Assembly (NCBI GenBank): GCA_022508305.1
Contig: JAFLVM010000001.1
Coordinates: forward strand, 706,341-770,340
Reading direction: 5' to 3'
DNA: 64,000 nucleotides
From: Clostridiales bacterium
GTDB taxonomy: Bacteria > Bacillota > Clostridia > Christensenellales > CAG-314
The notes below the pieces were generated by a model. The model was given only the letters and a program-made list of their open reading frames with translations. It had not been told where the DNA came from and did not search any database. Positions 49,290 through 57,787 of this stretch are shown here, in pieces. The number at the start of each line of letters is the position of its first letter. Within the stretch, counting starts at the first letter, position 1. The translations under genes and the position numbers were made by a program.

Positions 49290-49346
49290 CATTTTTTCGA
49301 GAAGATTGTGGAAAAGTAAAGCGACGGCAATTTATATTTATGCTAC

Positions 49347-50240
49347 CTATTGAAAAACGTCCTCTATACCCAAGTCCTTCAGCCCCTTTACGTCGCGCGC
49401 CACAGTGTTGAGGAGCTTGCGCGGCAGGTCAAGGTTTTGCTGCAAAATGGCGGTAAACTGCTCGTAGGGGAAGGGGTGAGGGTAGCTGTCGTTACCCACC
49501 TCTACCGTGTAGGCGGGAATTTTTAATTTTTGAACGCACCAGTCCTTGTAGCCGCCCACGCTGCCTTCACCGCCGACGAGTGTGTAGCCTGTGTACTTGG
49601 CAATGGCGTCTGCGTAACGCTTGTCGCGGAAACGGCGGTGCCCCTGTTGCCCGAACTCCCAGTAGATTTGTTCTCCCTTCAAGTGGTAGGACAACGTAAC
49701 GAGGGGCTTGATACGCTCTGTAAATTCGGCAAGCACTCTACTTTCCGCCGCGGAAAAGGGAGCTTTACCCACGTAGTTTTGCGAGGACTTGAAGTAGCCG
49801 TTTTGCACCCCCTCACCCCAACGCGCGTCGAAGTTGACGTTGATGTCCACTCCGTCGGCGTTGGCTTTCCACAAGGAAAAATCACTGCTTTTGTTTATCG
49901 TCAACAGGTTAGACTTGCGTTCCTTATCACGAATAAAACCCACTCCCTCCTGACACAGCCGCACGCCGTCGGGATTGGTCATGGGAACAAAGTAAATTCC
50001 GCCGTCCAATGGCAAATGGGAATTTTTGACAAGGTGCTTGGCAAGACACACCACCAAGAGGGCAGTCAGGTGTTCGCGGGCGTGCATCGCGCCCTGAACT
50101 ATCATGTAGTTGCCGTTCTTTTTACCGACGAAAACGTAGGGTATCGTCTGCTTTAGCTCGCTTTCTCCAACTACCCCCGTTTCTATGCCGTGTTGACAAA
50201 AAGTTTGCACTTCGTTTAGCAAATCACTGTAACGAAACAA
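49347..50240 (-). CDS. M14-family zinc carboxypeptidase
   Basis: 297 residues without a signal peptide, so probably cytoplasmic. Zinc ligands are His53 and Glu56 in MHAREH and His186 in LSYHLKGEQ. The catalytic Glu247 is in YTVEVGND. The segment VPMTNPDGVRLCQEG (85-99) and DINVNFDARWGEG (132-144) are typical of gamma-D-glutamyl-diamino-acid peptidases, which cleave cell-wall peptides, so recycling of muropeptides is a likely role. Start is TTG at 50240, supported by AGGAG seven bases upstream. It is monocistronic between two membrane-protein genes. Confidence 0.88.
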   Translation of the reverse strand: MFRYSDLLNEVQTFCQHGIETGVVGESELKQTIPYVFVGKKNGNYMIVQGAMHAREHLTALLVVCLAKHLVKNSHLPLDGGIYFVPMTNPDGVRLCQEGVGFIRDKERKSNLLTINKSSDFSLWKANADGVDINVNFDARWGEGVQNGYFKSSQNYVGKAPFSAAESRVLAEFTERIKPLVTLSYHLKGEQIYWEFGQQGHRRFRDKRYADAIAKYTGYTLVGGEGSVGGYKDWCVQKLKIPAYTVEVGNDSYPHPFPYEQFTAILQQNLDLPRKLLNTVARDVKGLKDLGIEDVFQ

Positions 50241-50364
50241 CCCAAAACTCCTGCTGCAGTACTTTTATCTTATGTACTTGCCGCCCAAATAGTGCAAATC
50301 GTGACGATTTTGTAGTTATTTATGCAAAATTTCCTGTTTATTTTAGTAAATTGTGAAAAAATTG

Positions 50365-50393
50365 TTGAAAAATTATCAAAACTATAATATAAT
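50365..50393 (+). promoter_or_regulatory. Promoter of gene 50426-50743
   Basis: TTGAAA (50365-50370), 17 bases, TATAAT (50388-50393). Confidence 0.7.
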
Positions 50394-50425
50394 TTGTTAC
50401 ACAACACTCTACAAGGAGATTTTTT

Positions 50426-50743
50426 ATGAAAAAACGCATACAAGAAGAATACGATCGTCTTGATCCAAGATACAAACCAATAAGCGCTTGGGGGTATCTC
50501 GGTTATCAGATTCTTTTCGCTATACCCGTAATAGGATGGCTGTTCCTGATTATATTCGCGTGCAGCGGCAAAAATTTCAACAGACGCAGTTTCGCAAGAA
50601 GTTATTTCTGCTTTTTGCTGATTGCAGTAATTTTGTGCGGACTTATCGTGCTAATCCTGTGGGCAGCGGGCGCATTCAACTATATTGTTGACCTTTGGGA
50701 AACGATAAAGGAAGCCGTTATGTCCATTTTCGGAGCGCAATAG
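50426..50743 (+). CDS. Conserved small membrane protein
   Basis: 105 residues with two membrane helices (about 29-47 and 63-85). The middle part, IPVIGWLFLIIFACSGKNFNRRSFARSYFC, in parts IPVIGWLFLIIFACSG and NFNRRSFARSYFC, is a pattern common to short proteins of gut Clostridia. The family function is unknown. AAGGAG ribosome binding site, own promoter and terminator. It runs against the surrounding minus-strand genes. Confidence 0.75.
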   Translation: MKKRIQEEYDRLDPRYKPISAWGYLGYQILFAIPVIGWLFLIIFACSGKNFNRRSFARSYFCFLLIAVILCGLIVLILWAAGAFNYIVDLWETIKEAVMSIFGAQ

Positions 50744-50770
50744 TTTCTTTAGACGAAAATTTAACAAACA

Positions 50771-50797
50771 AAAAACACCGCTTTACACGGTGTTTTT
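50771..50797. terminator. Terminator between gene 50426-50743 and tilS
   Basis: AAAAACACCG/CGGTGTTTTT stem with a seven-base loop and flanking T/A runs on both sides. It can stop transcription from both directions. Confidence 0.88.
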
Positions 50798-50824
50798 TTT
50801 TAATTGATTTTTACTGATAGATTG

Positions 50825-52096
50825 TCAAATAACGTTCTTATTTAACTTAATATAATATTTTCTACTTTTATTGTCAATTTTAACTTTGTCGGAAATTTCC
50901 ACCCCGCAAATTACCAACACCTCGTTACCGTCGGCTACGAGTAGCAGGCTGTCGCGGTTGCGTTCGGGGATTTTTTTGTCTATAAGGTATTTTTTGAGAG
51001 GTTTTGTTCCGCCGCCGAATTTTGTGAAGCTGTCGCCCTGTTGCCTTGTGCGAAAAACTGCCGTTTGCGGAATTTTGTCTACGTCAATACGCAAACTGTC
51101 AGGCAAATACTCTTCCGACACTTCCACCACTCCGAGAGGGGTTTCCGTTTGTCCAATCTTGAACGGTATTTCAAATTGTTGACTGCAACCCATCTCGCCC
51201 TTGCAAACAGTTACGTAGTCGTAATCGTTGATTGCTACGTAACCGAATGGCAAATTGACGCTTTTTCCGCCGACGTTGCCCGAAAGCTCAATTATAGAGT
51301 CTAAATGTACCTTTTCGACGTCGTAAAACACGCCAAGACGGTTGAATACTTTACAGATAATTCGGTAAGCAATAGGCGTAGGCTGCTTGAGTAGCTCTTT
51401 GGGAATACGCGCCCCGTTACCGTCAAATACAACTGTGGAAACGTCCGCAAGCAAGTCAAGATATTCGTCGTCCTGCGCTACGTTATCGGCAAAACGCAAA
51501 ATATTTTGCACAGCTGCGGGGTTTAACTCCGTAAGTTGCGGCAAAACCTTGTGACGAATGAAGTTGCGAGTGTATTTTACGTCGCCGTTGGTGCTGTCCT
51601 CTACGTGCGGTACGTTGTGTTCATTCGCGTACTGCTCTATTTGCTCACGGGTCATATCAAGTAGCGGACGCAGATATTTGCCGTTCTGCTCTCTGATTCC
51701 GCTTGCGCCCCTTGCTCCGCTGCCTCGCAAAATGTGCATCAGTACCGTTTCCGCGTTGTCGTTTGCGTTGTGGGCTAACGCTACGTAATCACAGTCAAGA
51801 CTGTCGAAAACTTGGTAACGCAATATGCGCGCGCCAGTTTCGGTTGACACCTTGTGTTGCTTGCAGTAAGCAGGCGCGTCCACCGCAACAATTTTGCACT
51901 CTACCCCCAGTTGCTTGCAGTAGTCGGCAACAAACTGACAGTCGCTTGCCGCCTCTTGTCGTATGCCGTGATTGACCGTTACGACGAAGAAATTTGGGCG
52001 TGGCGAAAGCGACGCTATCTTGTGTAGCATCACCATGCTGTCCACTCCGCCCGACACCGCCAGGGCGTATTTTTTTGTAAGGTCGAAATTGATCAT
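50825..52096 (-). CDS. tilS: tRNA(Ile)-lysidine synthetase
   Basis: 423 residues. Adds lysine to the wobble C of tRNA-Ile so that it reads AUA. The ATP-binding SGGVDSMVML (residues 15-24), VNHGIRQEAASD near 42, ALAHNANDNAETVLM near 105 and RPLLDMTREQI near 147 form the PP-loop core. The C-terminal TilS_C domain has RTRQQGDSFTKFGGGTKPLKKYLIDKKIP (parts RTRQQGDSFTKFG, TKPLKKYLIDKKIP). The first His of the usual H-x-D-D-x-A-E motif is kept, but the next residues are NAND. No ribosome binding site is visible before the ATG. Upstream is rsmA. Confidence 0.95.
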   Translation of the reverse strand: MINFDLTKKYALAVSGGVDSMVMLHKIASLSPRPNFFVVTVNHGIRQEAASDCQFVADYCKQLGVECKIVAVDAPAYCKQHKVSTETGARILRYQVFDSLDCDYVALAHNANDNAETVLMHILRGSGARGASGIREQNGKYLRPLLDMTREQIEQYANEHNVPHVEDSTNGDVKYTRNFIRHKVLPQLTELNPAAVQNILRFADNVAQDDEYLDLLADVSTVVFDGNGARIPKELLKQPTPIAYRIICKVFNRLGVFYDVEKVHLDSIIELSGNVGGKSVNLPFGYVAINDYDYVTVCKGEMGCSQQFEIPFKIGQTETPLGVVEVSEEYLPDSLRIDVDKIPQTAVFRTRQQGDSFTKFGGGTKPLKKYLIDKKIPERNRDSLLLVADGNEVLVICGVEISDKVKIDNKSRKYYIKLNKNVI

Positions 52097-52162
52097 TTTA
52101 TTTAACGGTTTTCTATTTATTGAATTAATTTTAGGAGCGAATGTTCACATAATATACAAGTA

Positions 52163-52999
52163 TCATTTTAATCCTAAATTTTCAATCGTATTATATAATT
52201 GGACGAACTGCTCCACGCTTAGTTCCTCGCCGCGGCAACCGACGGGCAGATTGCAAGCGAGCAGTATTTCTTCCGCCTGTTGCTTGCTTATTCCAAAACC
52301 GACGGCAAGATTATTTACAAGCGTTTTTCTGCGCATAGCAAAGGACGCTTTCACCGTTTTACGGAATAGTTGAGCGTTTAAAATGTCAAACTTGTCACGC
52401 TTAAAGTCAATTCTCACCACCGCGCTGTCCACGTTGGGCTGCGGATAGAACAAGTCGCGCGGTAAAACGCGAGTAATCTCTACGTCTGCTACGGCATTTA
52501 CCGCTACCGTTATCGCGCCGTAGTCTTTTGTGGAGGGCTTCGCTGCAAGTCGCTCGGCAACTTCTTTTTGAATGGTCAAAGTGAGAGAGGTTACGTTTGA
52601 CGCTTCCTCGACAAATCGCATAATGAGGGGCGAAGTGAGGTAATAGGGAATGTTTGCAACCACGCGATAATTACCGCCGCACAACGCTTCCAACTCGGGC
52701 ATCTTGTAACGCATAACGTCGCCCATGACGACCTTGACGTTGTTGCAATCGGCAAGGGTAACGTTTAGCACCTTTTCAAGATTACGGTCAATTTCAAAGG
52801 CGATTACGTTGTCGGCGCGCTTACTCAACACACGCGTAAGCGTTCCCGCGCCCGCGCCAATTTCAAGAACTGTTCCGCCGTCCACTTCCGCGTCACTGCA
52901 AATATTATTCAACAGGTTTTCGTCCGTCAAAAAATTCTGTCCGAACTGCTTGTTGAACCGAAAACCCATTTCCCGTAGTAATTGTTTAACGTCCATCAT
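52163..52999 (-). CDS. rsmA: 16S rRNA dimethyladenosine transferase RsmA (KsgA)
   Basis: 278 residues. Dimethylates A1518 and A1519 of 16S rRNA during small-subunit maturation. FGQNFLTDENLLNNI (residues 19-33), the SAM loop LEIGAGAGTLTRVL near 45, FEIDRNL, the catalytic NIPYYLTSPLIMRF near 115 and VPRDLFYPQPNVDSAVV-type motif (here VLPRDLFYPQPNVDSA) are all present. The ATG overlaps the stop codon of the small upstream gene, so the two are coupled. Confidence 0.97.
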   Translation of the reverse strand: MMDVKQLLREMGFRFNKQFGQNFLTDENLLNNICSDAEVDGGTVLEIGAGAGTLTRVLSKRADNVIAFEIDRNLEKVLNVTLADCNNVKVVMGDVMRYKMPELEALCGGNYRVVANIPYYLTSPLIMRFVEEASNVTSLTLTIQKEVAERLAAKPSTKDYGAITVAVNAVADVEITRVLPRDLFYPQPNVDSAVVRIDFKRDKFDILNAQLFRKTVKASFAMRRKTLVNNLAVGFGISKQQAEEILLACNLPVGCRGEELSVEQFVQLYNTIENLGLK

Positions 53000-53304
53000 T
53001 CTTTACTGTCCAATGTTTTGTACACCGCTTCGTAAACTTCGCGCGCTTTGTCGAAATATTTGTACGGCACATAAATCTTGTATCTGGCAGATGTTTTAGC
53101 GCTTGTAAGAAATCCTCCCATACCCAACAATGCCACGGGCACACCCTCGTCCTTTAACGTTTCTTCAAACATGCGCGCGACATACGCTGGCAATGAAATG
53201 TAGTGACAAAAGTCATCAGGTTGAACTTCGCGCAATCTCCTTTTTCCGCAGGCGGTACACGTCGTATCTTGCATAATAGCATTACATTTTTCGCAAAAAT
53301 ACAT
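52996..53304 (-). CDS. Small zinc-ribbon protein
   Basis: 102 residues. An N-terminal zinc ribbon (FCEKC then CTACGKR, residues 3-22) is followed by a small alpha-beta domain (VPVALLGMGGF near 56, YKIYVPYKYFDKAREVYEAV near 75) resembling DUF2007-type signal-transducing proteins. It overlaps rsmA by four bases. The role is unknown; coupling to rsmA suggests only that it shares its expression. Confidence 0.72.
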   Translation of the reverse strand: MYFCEKCNAIMQDTTCTACGKRRLREVQPDDFCHYISLPAYVARMFEETLKDEGVPVALLGMGGFLTSAKTSARYKIYVPYKYFDKAREVYEAVYKTLDSKE

Positions 53305-53372
53305 TACTCTTCAACTCCATAACTTTGTTAAATAATTATAACATACACTACAATAAAAGGCAACAACAAGAA

Positions 53373-53402
53373 AAATCCCACTTTGTCCAAAAGTGGGATT
53401 TT
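53373..53402 (-). terminator. Terminator of rpsF-ssb-rpsR operon
   Basis: AAATCCCACTTT/AAAGTGGGATTT stem with a short loop and TTTTTCTTG on the minus strand. Confidence 0.85.
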
Positions 53403-53425
53403 GTGATTTCTTGTTATGTTGCTAA

Positions 53426-53671
53426 TTAGTCTGCAACGTAGGGAATGAGAGCCATTTGACGAGCGCGCTTGATTGCTACTGCAAGTTCTCTTTGGTGACG
53501 AGCGCAAACTCCCGTCATACGGCGGGGAAGAATTTTGCCGCTTTCTGCCATGTACTTGCGAAGCTTGCTGATGTCTTTGTAGTCAATGTACTCGGACTTT
53601 TCTACGCAAAAGTTGCAAACCTTGCGACGAGAAGCGCTTCTCATGGGTCTTTTTACTTCTTTATTTTCCAT
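53426..53671 (-). CDS. rpsR: Ribosomal protein S18
   Basis: 81 residues. [40 protein letters not shown] (parts [37 protein letters not shown]) and [22 protein letters not shown] are the S18 signature. Binds S6 in the 30S platform. The Cys pair CNFC is the C+ zinc-binding paralog form. Last gene of rpsF-ssb-rpsR. Confidence 0.98.
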   Translation of the reverse strand: MENKEVKRPMRSASRRKVCNFCVEKSEYIDYKDISKLRKYMAESGKILPRRMTGVCARHQRELAVAIKRARQMALIPYVAD

Positions 53672-53688
53672 TTTCTTATCTCCTTAAA

Positions 53689-54087
53689 TTAGAAAGGCAT
53701 ATCGTCGTCATCGACTTCCTTGAGTTCGTCCATTGCTTGGTCGCGTCCGCCTTGTGCGCCTTGTTGAGCGCCGCCGTTTGCGCGAGACAGGAATTCTACT
53801 TGGTCTGCGCGAATATCAAACGTTTGACGTTTTACACCGTCGCGCTCGTAGCTACCCGTTTGAATGCTACCGGTAACTGCAACTTGACTACCCTTTACAA
53901 GATACTTAACGCAGTTTTGCGCAAGCGCGTCCCAAGTGATGATGTTGATGAAATCTGCTCTGTTTTCTCCGTCGCGAGAGTAACTGCGGTTAACGGCAAT
54001 GGAGAAACGGCAATAGGAGTGACCGGAATCGAGCGTTGATGCCTGAGGGTCTTGTGTTAGTCTACCAATCAAAAATACTTTGTTCAT
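53689..54087 (-). CDS. ssb: Single-stranded DNA-binding protein
   Basis: 132 residues. The OB-fold (residues 1-105) starts MNKVFLIGRLTQDPQ and has NIITWDALAQNCVKYLVKGSQVAVTG (parts NIITWDALAQNCVKYL, KGSQVAVTGSIQTG). The C-terminus ends in the acidic tip DDDMPF used to recruit repair and replication partners. The linker is short for the family. Protects single-stranded DNA in replication and repair. Middle gene of rpsF-ssb-rpsR. Confidence 0.98.
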   Translation of the reverse strand: MNKVFLIGRLTQDPQASTLDSGHSYCRFSIAVNRSYSRDGENRADFINIITWDALAQNCVKYLVKGSQVAVTGSIQTGSYERDGVKRQTFDIRADQVEFLSRANGGAQQGAQGGRDQAMDELKEVDDDDMPF

Positions 54088-54101
54088 AATTTCTCCTTAG
54101 T

Positions 54102-54383
54102 TTATCTCTTGACAATCATGAAACGGACAACTGCGTCGTTGATGCGCATTACGCGTTCCAATTCGTCAGGAAGAGTTGCAGGCGCGGTGAAGTTTACAAG
54201 AACGTAGTAACCTTCGTTTTTGTAGTTGATGGGGTAAGCCAAACGTCTTGTTCCCCATTTGTCTACGCTGTCTACCGTGCCGCCGTTACCCGTAACAACC
54301 GCATTGAGCTTTTCGATCAAAGCATCTTTAGCTTCGTCTGCCAATTCGTTGTTGAGGATATACAACAATTCGTAACTGTTCAT
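54102..54383 (-). CDS. rpsF: Ribosomal protein S6
   Basis: 93 residues. MNSYELLYILNNEL, GNGGTVDSVDKWGTRRLAYPINYKNEGYYVLVNF (parts VDKWGTRRLAYPI, EGYYVLVNF) and a C-terminal RINDAVVRFMIVKR are typical. Part of the 30S platform with S18. AAGGAGG site nine bases before the ATG. First gene of rpsF-ssb-rpsR with its own promoter and a structured leader that could bind S6-S18. Confidence 0.98.
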   Translation of the reverse strand: MNSYELLYILNNELADEAKDALIEKLNAVVTGNGGTVDSVDKWGTRRLAYPINYKNEGYYVLVNFTAPATLPDELERVMRINDAVVRFMIVKR

Positions 54384-54399
54384 AGTGATTTACCTCCTT

Positions 54400-54459
54400 G
54401 TGGTCTTAATGGCCGCGAGATTGACCTCGCAGCAAGGTGTCCCTATTAGGGCAAGGTAT
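54400..54459 (-). promoter_or_regulatory. Candidate S6-S18 leader RNA
   Basis: The leader has GCGAG-GTCAAT-CTCGC followed by GGCC, preceded by CCCTA/TAGGG and two copies of ACCTTGC. Leaders of rpsF operons often carry a hairpin that binds the S6-S18 dimer for autoregulation. I see a structured leader in the right place but could not confirm the consensus. Confidence 0.4.
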
Positions 54460-54488
54460 ATTATATAGTAAATATTGGTAATTTGCAA
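54460..54488 (-). promoter_or_regulatory. Promoter of rpsF operon
   Basis: TTGCAA (54483-54488), 17 bases, TATAAT (54460-54465). Confidence 0.82.
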
Positions 54489-54518
54489 GTGTTTTTGTAA
54501 AGTAACGCCAAAAATAAA

Positions 54519-54544
54519 GAAACCGCCGCAAATACGGTAGTTTC
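54519..54544 (-). terminator. Terminator of alpha/beta hydrolase gene
   Basis: GAAACTACCG/CGGCGGTTTC stem with one mismatch and one G-U pair, followed by TTTATTTTT on the minus strand. Confidence 0.65.
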
Positions 54545-54571
54545 TCGTTCATTTTGGTGTTGCTTCAATTG

Positions 54572-55372
54572 TTAGTCTGCGATTGGTTCGCGATACGGCA
54601 CTTCCTTGTCGAATTTGCCGTCGGTTAGAAATTTCATAATGTCCGCAATCAACACGTTGTCGCGGTTGGTGTACAGCATGGAGTGTCCGACATCGTGGTA
54701 AACGTTGCACTCGGCGTTTTTGAAATGCTTTAGCAGGAATTTTATTGACCTGTACGGCACAAGCTCGTCCAGCTTGCCCCACAAAATAAAGGTTGGCGTC
54801 ATTACGGGTGAATGTTCCTCAACAGCCTTGTTAGAAAGCGTCATTAACTTGCGAAAAACGCCAAAGGTACTCGGATTGAGGTACTTAAAAGTGCGTTCCG
54901 TTGCAATTTTGTTCGCCGTTGAGATATTTTCACCGTACGGTTGAAAAGCCTCCTTGACTTTCGCGTGTTTTTCTTTCAAACCGCCTTCCGCCTCTTGAAA
55001 TGCCTGCAAGCGAACTCCGCCGTAGAACTTTGCCGCCTCGTACGGCATCATAACGTTGATAAATTTATTTGCGGGCGCAATCAACACCGCTTTGTGAACG
55101 TCGCGCTCGGCTGATAGCCAAGTTGCAAGCGCCCCACCCATGGAAAAACCCACCACGTCCACCTCGTCGTACTTAGAACGCAGATTGTCGTACGCGGAAA
55201 ATACAGCCTCTTGAGTACTTTCCACGGTAAACTTGTCGAAATCCACTTCGCCGTTGTGTCCGGGGATTTCCACCTTGACAACCTCGTCATAGTCGTCGAG
55301 ATAGTCATACAGTCTGCCGAAATCTTCGACAACCGTCAAGAATCCGTGAATTGTCATTAACGCTTTACTCAT
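54572..55372 (-). CDS. Alpha/beta-fold hydrolase
   Basis: 266 residues, no signal peptide. The nucleophile elbow is GFSMGG (near residue 94), the acid is the Asp of WGKLDELVP near 212, and the catalytic His is in DVGHSMLY near 240. The oxyanion segment TIHGFLTV lies near the N-terminus. It resembles carboxylesterases and monoacylglycerol lipases; the substrate is unknown. Its ATG is one base from the ung stop (TAAATG), so it is coupled to ung, but no functional link is evident. Confidence 0.87.
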   Translation of the reverse strand: MSKALMTIHGFLTVVEDFGRLYDYLDDYDEVVKVEIPGHNGEVDFDKFTVESTQEAVFSAYDNLRSKYDEVDVVGFSMGGALATWLSAERDVHKAVLIAPANKFINVMMPYEAAKFYGGVRLQAFQEAEGGLKEKHAKVKEAFQPYGENISTANKIATERTFKYLNPSTFGVFRKLMTLSNKAVEEHSPVMTPTFILWGKLDELVPYRSIKFLLKHFKNAECNVYHDVGHSMLYTNRDNVLIADIMKFLTDGKFDKEVPYREPIAD

Positions 55373-56032
55373 TTACCACCTTATGGTTTTACCCTGCTTA
55401 CTCAAAAATTCGTTAGCCTTTGTGAAGTGTCTACAGCCAAAAAATCCGTTGTACGCCGACAGAGGACTTGGGTGCGCTGCCGTCAGGACCAAATGCTGAG
55501 GATTTGTGATTAACTCCTTTTTCGCGTAGGCGTTTCTTCCCCACAGCAAAAACACCATTCCGCGCTGACGCTCGTTGAGGTATTTTATCACCGCGTCGGT
55601 AAAGATTTCCCAACCCTTGCCTTGGTGAGAATTAGGTTTACCCTCTTCTACCGTCAACACGGTGTTCATGAGCAGTACGCCCTGCTTAGCCCAAGGAGTG
55701 AGGTCGCCTCCTACGATTGCTGTGGGCGCTCCCGTGTCGTTTTTTATTTCCTCGAAAATGTTAATGAGGCTCTTTGGCGTAGCGACGCCCTGCGGCACGG
55801 AAAAGCTCATTCCCATTGCTTGATGGGGATTGTAGTAAGGGTCCTGTCCAAGTATTACCACGTTTACGTCGTCGTATGCCGTGTTGTCGAAAGCATTTAG
55901 CATAAGTTTTTTCGGTGGGTAAATGCGCTTTGTGGCATATTCCTGCATCAGAAAGATCTTTAACTGTACAAAATACGGCTTTGAAAATTCTTTCTTGAAC
56001 AATTCATCCCATCCGTTGTAGCTTCTTTCCAT
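55373..56032 (-). CDS. ung: Uracil-DNA glycosylase, family 1
   Basis: 219 residues. Removes uracil from DNA in base excision repair. VILGQDPYYNPHQAMGMSFSV (the catalytic Asp in GQDPYYN, near 62-68), LLMNTVLTVEEGKPNSHQGKGWE, LLWGRNA and HPSPLSAYNGFFG are the family motifs. I take ATG 56032, with GAGGA eight bases upstream, over a TTG 15 bases earlier which would overlap the previous gene. The alpha/beta hydrolase gene follows directly. Confidence 0.97.
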   Translation of the reverse strand: MERSYNGWDELFKKEFSKPYFVQLKIFLMQEYATKRIYPPKKLMLNAFDNTAYDDVNVVILGQDPYYNPHQAMGMSFSVPQGVATPKSLINIFEEIKNDTGAPTAIVGGDLTPWAKQGVLLMNTVLTVEEGKPNSHQGKGWEIFTDAVIKYLNERQRGMVFLLWGRNAYAKKELITNPQHLVLTAAHPSPLSAYNGFFGCRHFTKANEFLSKQGKTIRW

Positions 56033-56043
56033 GTTTTTGTTCC

Positions 56044-56493
56044 TCAATCAACCAAACCATTATTAGCCGATGTATTTTCTTGCGTGTCGTCTCGGCAGGG
56101 TTTAATCAACACGTTGCAGCTCAATGCGGCAATCCAATCGCCGTCGGTAAGTTGCAACGTTTCGTCGGTGTGGAAATCCTGTTCCTCACCGTTTAGCAAA
56201 AATTGAAACTTGTCGTAGCCGTCGCCTCTAAGCAAGTATTTGCCCGCCTTGAGTTGACCCTCTTCTCCAACCTTATACTCCACGTCTCTACTTAAAACGA
56301 AATATTCGCCGCGTATCGCAAGCAGCGGACTTTGTTGCTCATCGCTCTTGTTGTTCGCGCTCAACTTGTTACGCTTCAACGTGCGGTACATCTTAATGCA
56401 TTTGCCAAGCAGGAATGCGAGCACTCCCACCGCAACGGCGACAACTAACCAAGGCAAAATATCTAAAAATTCGATTGGTTCTGCAAATAACAT
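56044..56493 (-). CDS. Hypothetical single-pass membrane protein
   Basis: 149 residues. One membrane helix (about 10-32) near the N-terminus, a basic stretch (KMYRTLKRNKLSANNK) which should face the cytoplasm, then a beta-rich soluble domain (EYFVLSRDVEYKVGEEGQLKAGKYLLRG in parts EYFVLSRDVEYKVG, GQLKAGKYLLRGDG; FQFLLNGEEQDF). Not recognised. GAGGTAAGC site before the ATG. It ends 11 bases before ung, so it is in the same transcription unit. Confidence 0.68.
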   Translation of the reverse strand: MLFAEPIEFLDILPWLVVAVAVGVLAFLLGKCIKMYRTLKRNKLSANNKSDEQQSPLLAIRGEYFVLSRDVEYKVGEEGQLKAGKYLLRGDGYDKFQFLLNGEEQDFHTDETLQLTDGDWIAALSCNVLIKPCRDDTQENTSANNGLVD

Positions 56494-56549
56494 GCTTACC
56501 TCATTCGTTACTCAATATCAGCAAAAATCAAGTACTAAATCTTTTTGTT

Positions 56550-57671
56550 TTAATCTCTGGACGGCTTGGGTCCATTGAAGGCGTAATAACTGCATTTAAT
56601 GCCCGCGTTATAAATATACCGCTTTTTGTCGGCGCGGCGACCGAAATCTCGCTCAAAGGTTTCCACGGGGGAAAGGAAATAGAAATTCCATTTGTCGAGC
56701 GTACGGTACAGCTTACCCATATCTCGCGCCAACTGTCGTGCCTGTTCTATGTCACCCAACCTCTCACCGTAGGGCGGATTGCTGATATTCACGCCGTAGC
56801 TCGATTTCGTTACGAACTCTCTTGCGTCACGCAGATTGAACTTGATATACTTGTCTACGCCCGCCTGCTTTGCGTGAAACTGCGCGATTTCGATAGCTTT
56901 TTCCGAAACGTCGCCGCCAATTATCTGAAGGTTTCGTTCCACCCTGACGTCGCGGGCTTCCTCTACTGCTTGAACGTAGGCATCAGCGTCTACACAACCC
57001 CAATCCTGAAATGCGAAGTTTCTGTTCAAGCCCGGAGCAATCTTCAACGCCTTCATGCACGCCTCAATGGGCAAAGTGCCGCTACCGCAAAACAAATCGG
57101 TGAAAACCTTGTCGGGATTCCACACGGACAGGTCAATGAGCGCCGCCGCAGTTGTTTCTTTCAATGGCGCGTCGTAGGGTTTCGTGCGGTAGCCGCGCTT
57201 GTGCAATCCCACGCCCGTCGTGTCAAGGTTGACAGAGCATATATCATCAGTTATATCTAACTCTACGCGGTATTCCTCACCGTTTTCGAGTAGTTCGCCG
57301 TATTTACGCTGCAAAACGGAAACTATCGCCTTTTTACCTACCGCCTGTATCGAGTGATGCGCAAACAGCTTGCTGTTGACTGCTTTTGTAATGACGGTAA
57401 CGCAGCCGTCCTTGCTCACAATATCGCCCCAGTGAATTTGTGAAATTCCGTCGTAAAGCCCGTCGAAATCGTTTGCGGGAAATTTGGCAAGCTGAATGAG
57501 CACTCGCTCGCCGCTCCGTAGAAACACGTTGAGCCGCGCAACGTCATGCCAATCGCAGCCTTCAACCTCTACCCGACCGTTAATTGCCCGCGTATCGGGA
57601 TAGCCCAGAGTATTCAGTTGCCGTTTTACAACCGCCTCTATGCCCGTGGCGGTTGGAATTAGTAACTTCAT
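56550..57671 (-). CDS. THUMP-domain rRNA N2-guanine methyltransferase, RlmL/YpsC type
   Basis: 373 residues. The N-terminal ferredoxin-like and THUMP part (residues 1-160) binds RNA. The class I methyltransferase domain has LFCGSGTLPIEACMKALKIAPGLNRNFAFQDW (parts LFCGSGTLPIEACM, APGLNRNFAFQDW) as the SAM loop and NPPYGERLGD as the catalytic motif IV. Methylates a guanine of 23S rRNA (m2G). A promoter whose +1 falls one base before ATG 57671, and lack of a ribosome binding site, favour this start over the ATG nine bases upstream, which lies inside the -10 box. Confidence 0.92.
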   Translation of the reverse strand: MKLLIPTATGIEAVVKRQLNTLGYPDTRAINGRVEVEGCDWHDVARLNVFLRSGERVLIQLAKFPANDFDGLYDGISQIHWGDIVSKDGCVTVITKAVNSKLFAHHSIQAVGKKAIVSVLQRKYGELLENGEEYRVELDITDDICSVNLDTTGVGLHKRGYRTKPYDAPLKETTAAALIDLSVWNPDKVFTDLFCGSGTLPIEACMKALKIAPGLNRNFAFQDWGCVDADAYVQAVEEARDVRVERNLQIIGGDVSEKAIEIAQFHAKQAGVDKYIKFNLRDAREFVTKSSYGVNISNPPYGERLGDIEQARQLARDMGKLYRTLDKWNFYFLSPVETFERDFGRRADKKRYIYNAGIKCSYYAFNGPKPSRD

Positions 57672-57678
57672 ACGAAAC

Positions 57679-57707
57679 ATTTTAGCACAAAACCAAATTT
57701 TTGAAAA
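57679..57707 (-). promoter_or_regulatory. Weak promoter of methyltransferase gene (leaderless position)
   Basis: TTTTCA (57702-57707), 17 bases, TAAAAT (57679-57684) with TGC before it. The -35 is poor; the upstream TG may help as an extended -10. Predicted +1 is one base from ATG 57671. Confidence 0.45.
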
Positions 57708-57720
57708 TATTTAAATAAAA

Positions 57721-57747
57721 ACAAGGACAGAATTTATCCGTCCTTGT
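57721..57747 (-). terminator. Terminator of M32 carboxypeptidase gene
   Basis: ACAAGGAC/GTCCTTGT stem followed by TTTTATTTAA on the minus strand. Confidence 0.8.
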
Positions 57748-57787
57748 TTAAATTTTAATTGAAATTATGTTCTTAGCGTGTTTAATG

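Noticed and set aside
49271-49316. Replication origin
   Set aside because: Two DnaA boxes only; no dnaA/dnaN genes, no box cluster and no AT-rich unwinding region.
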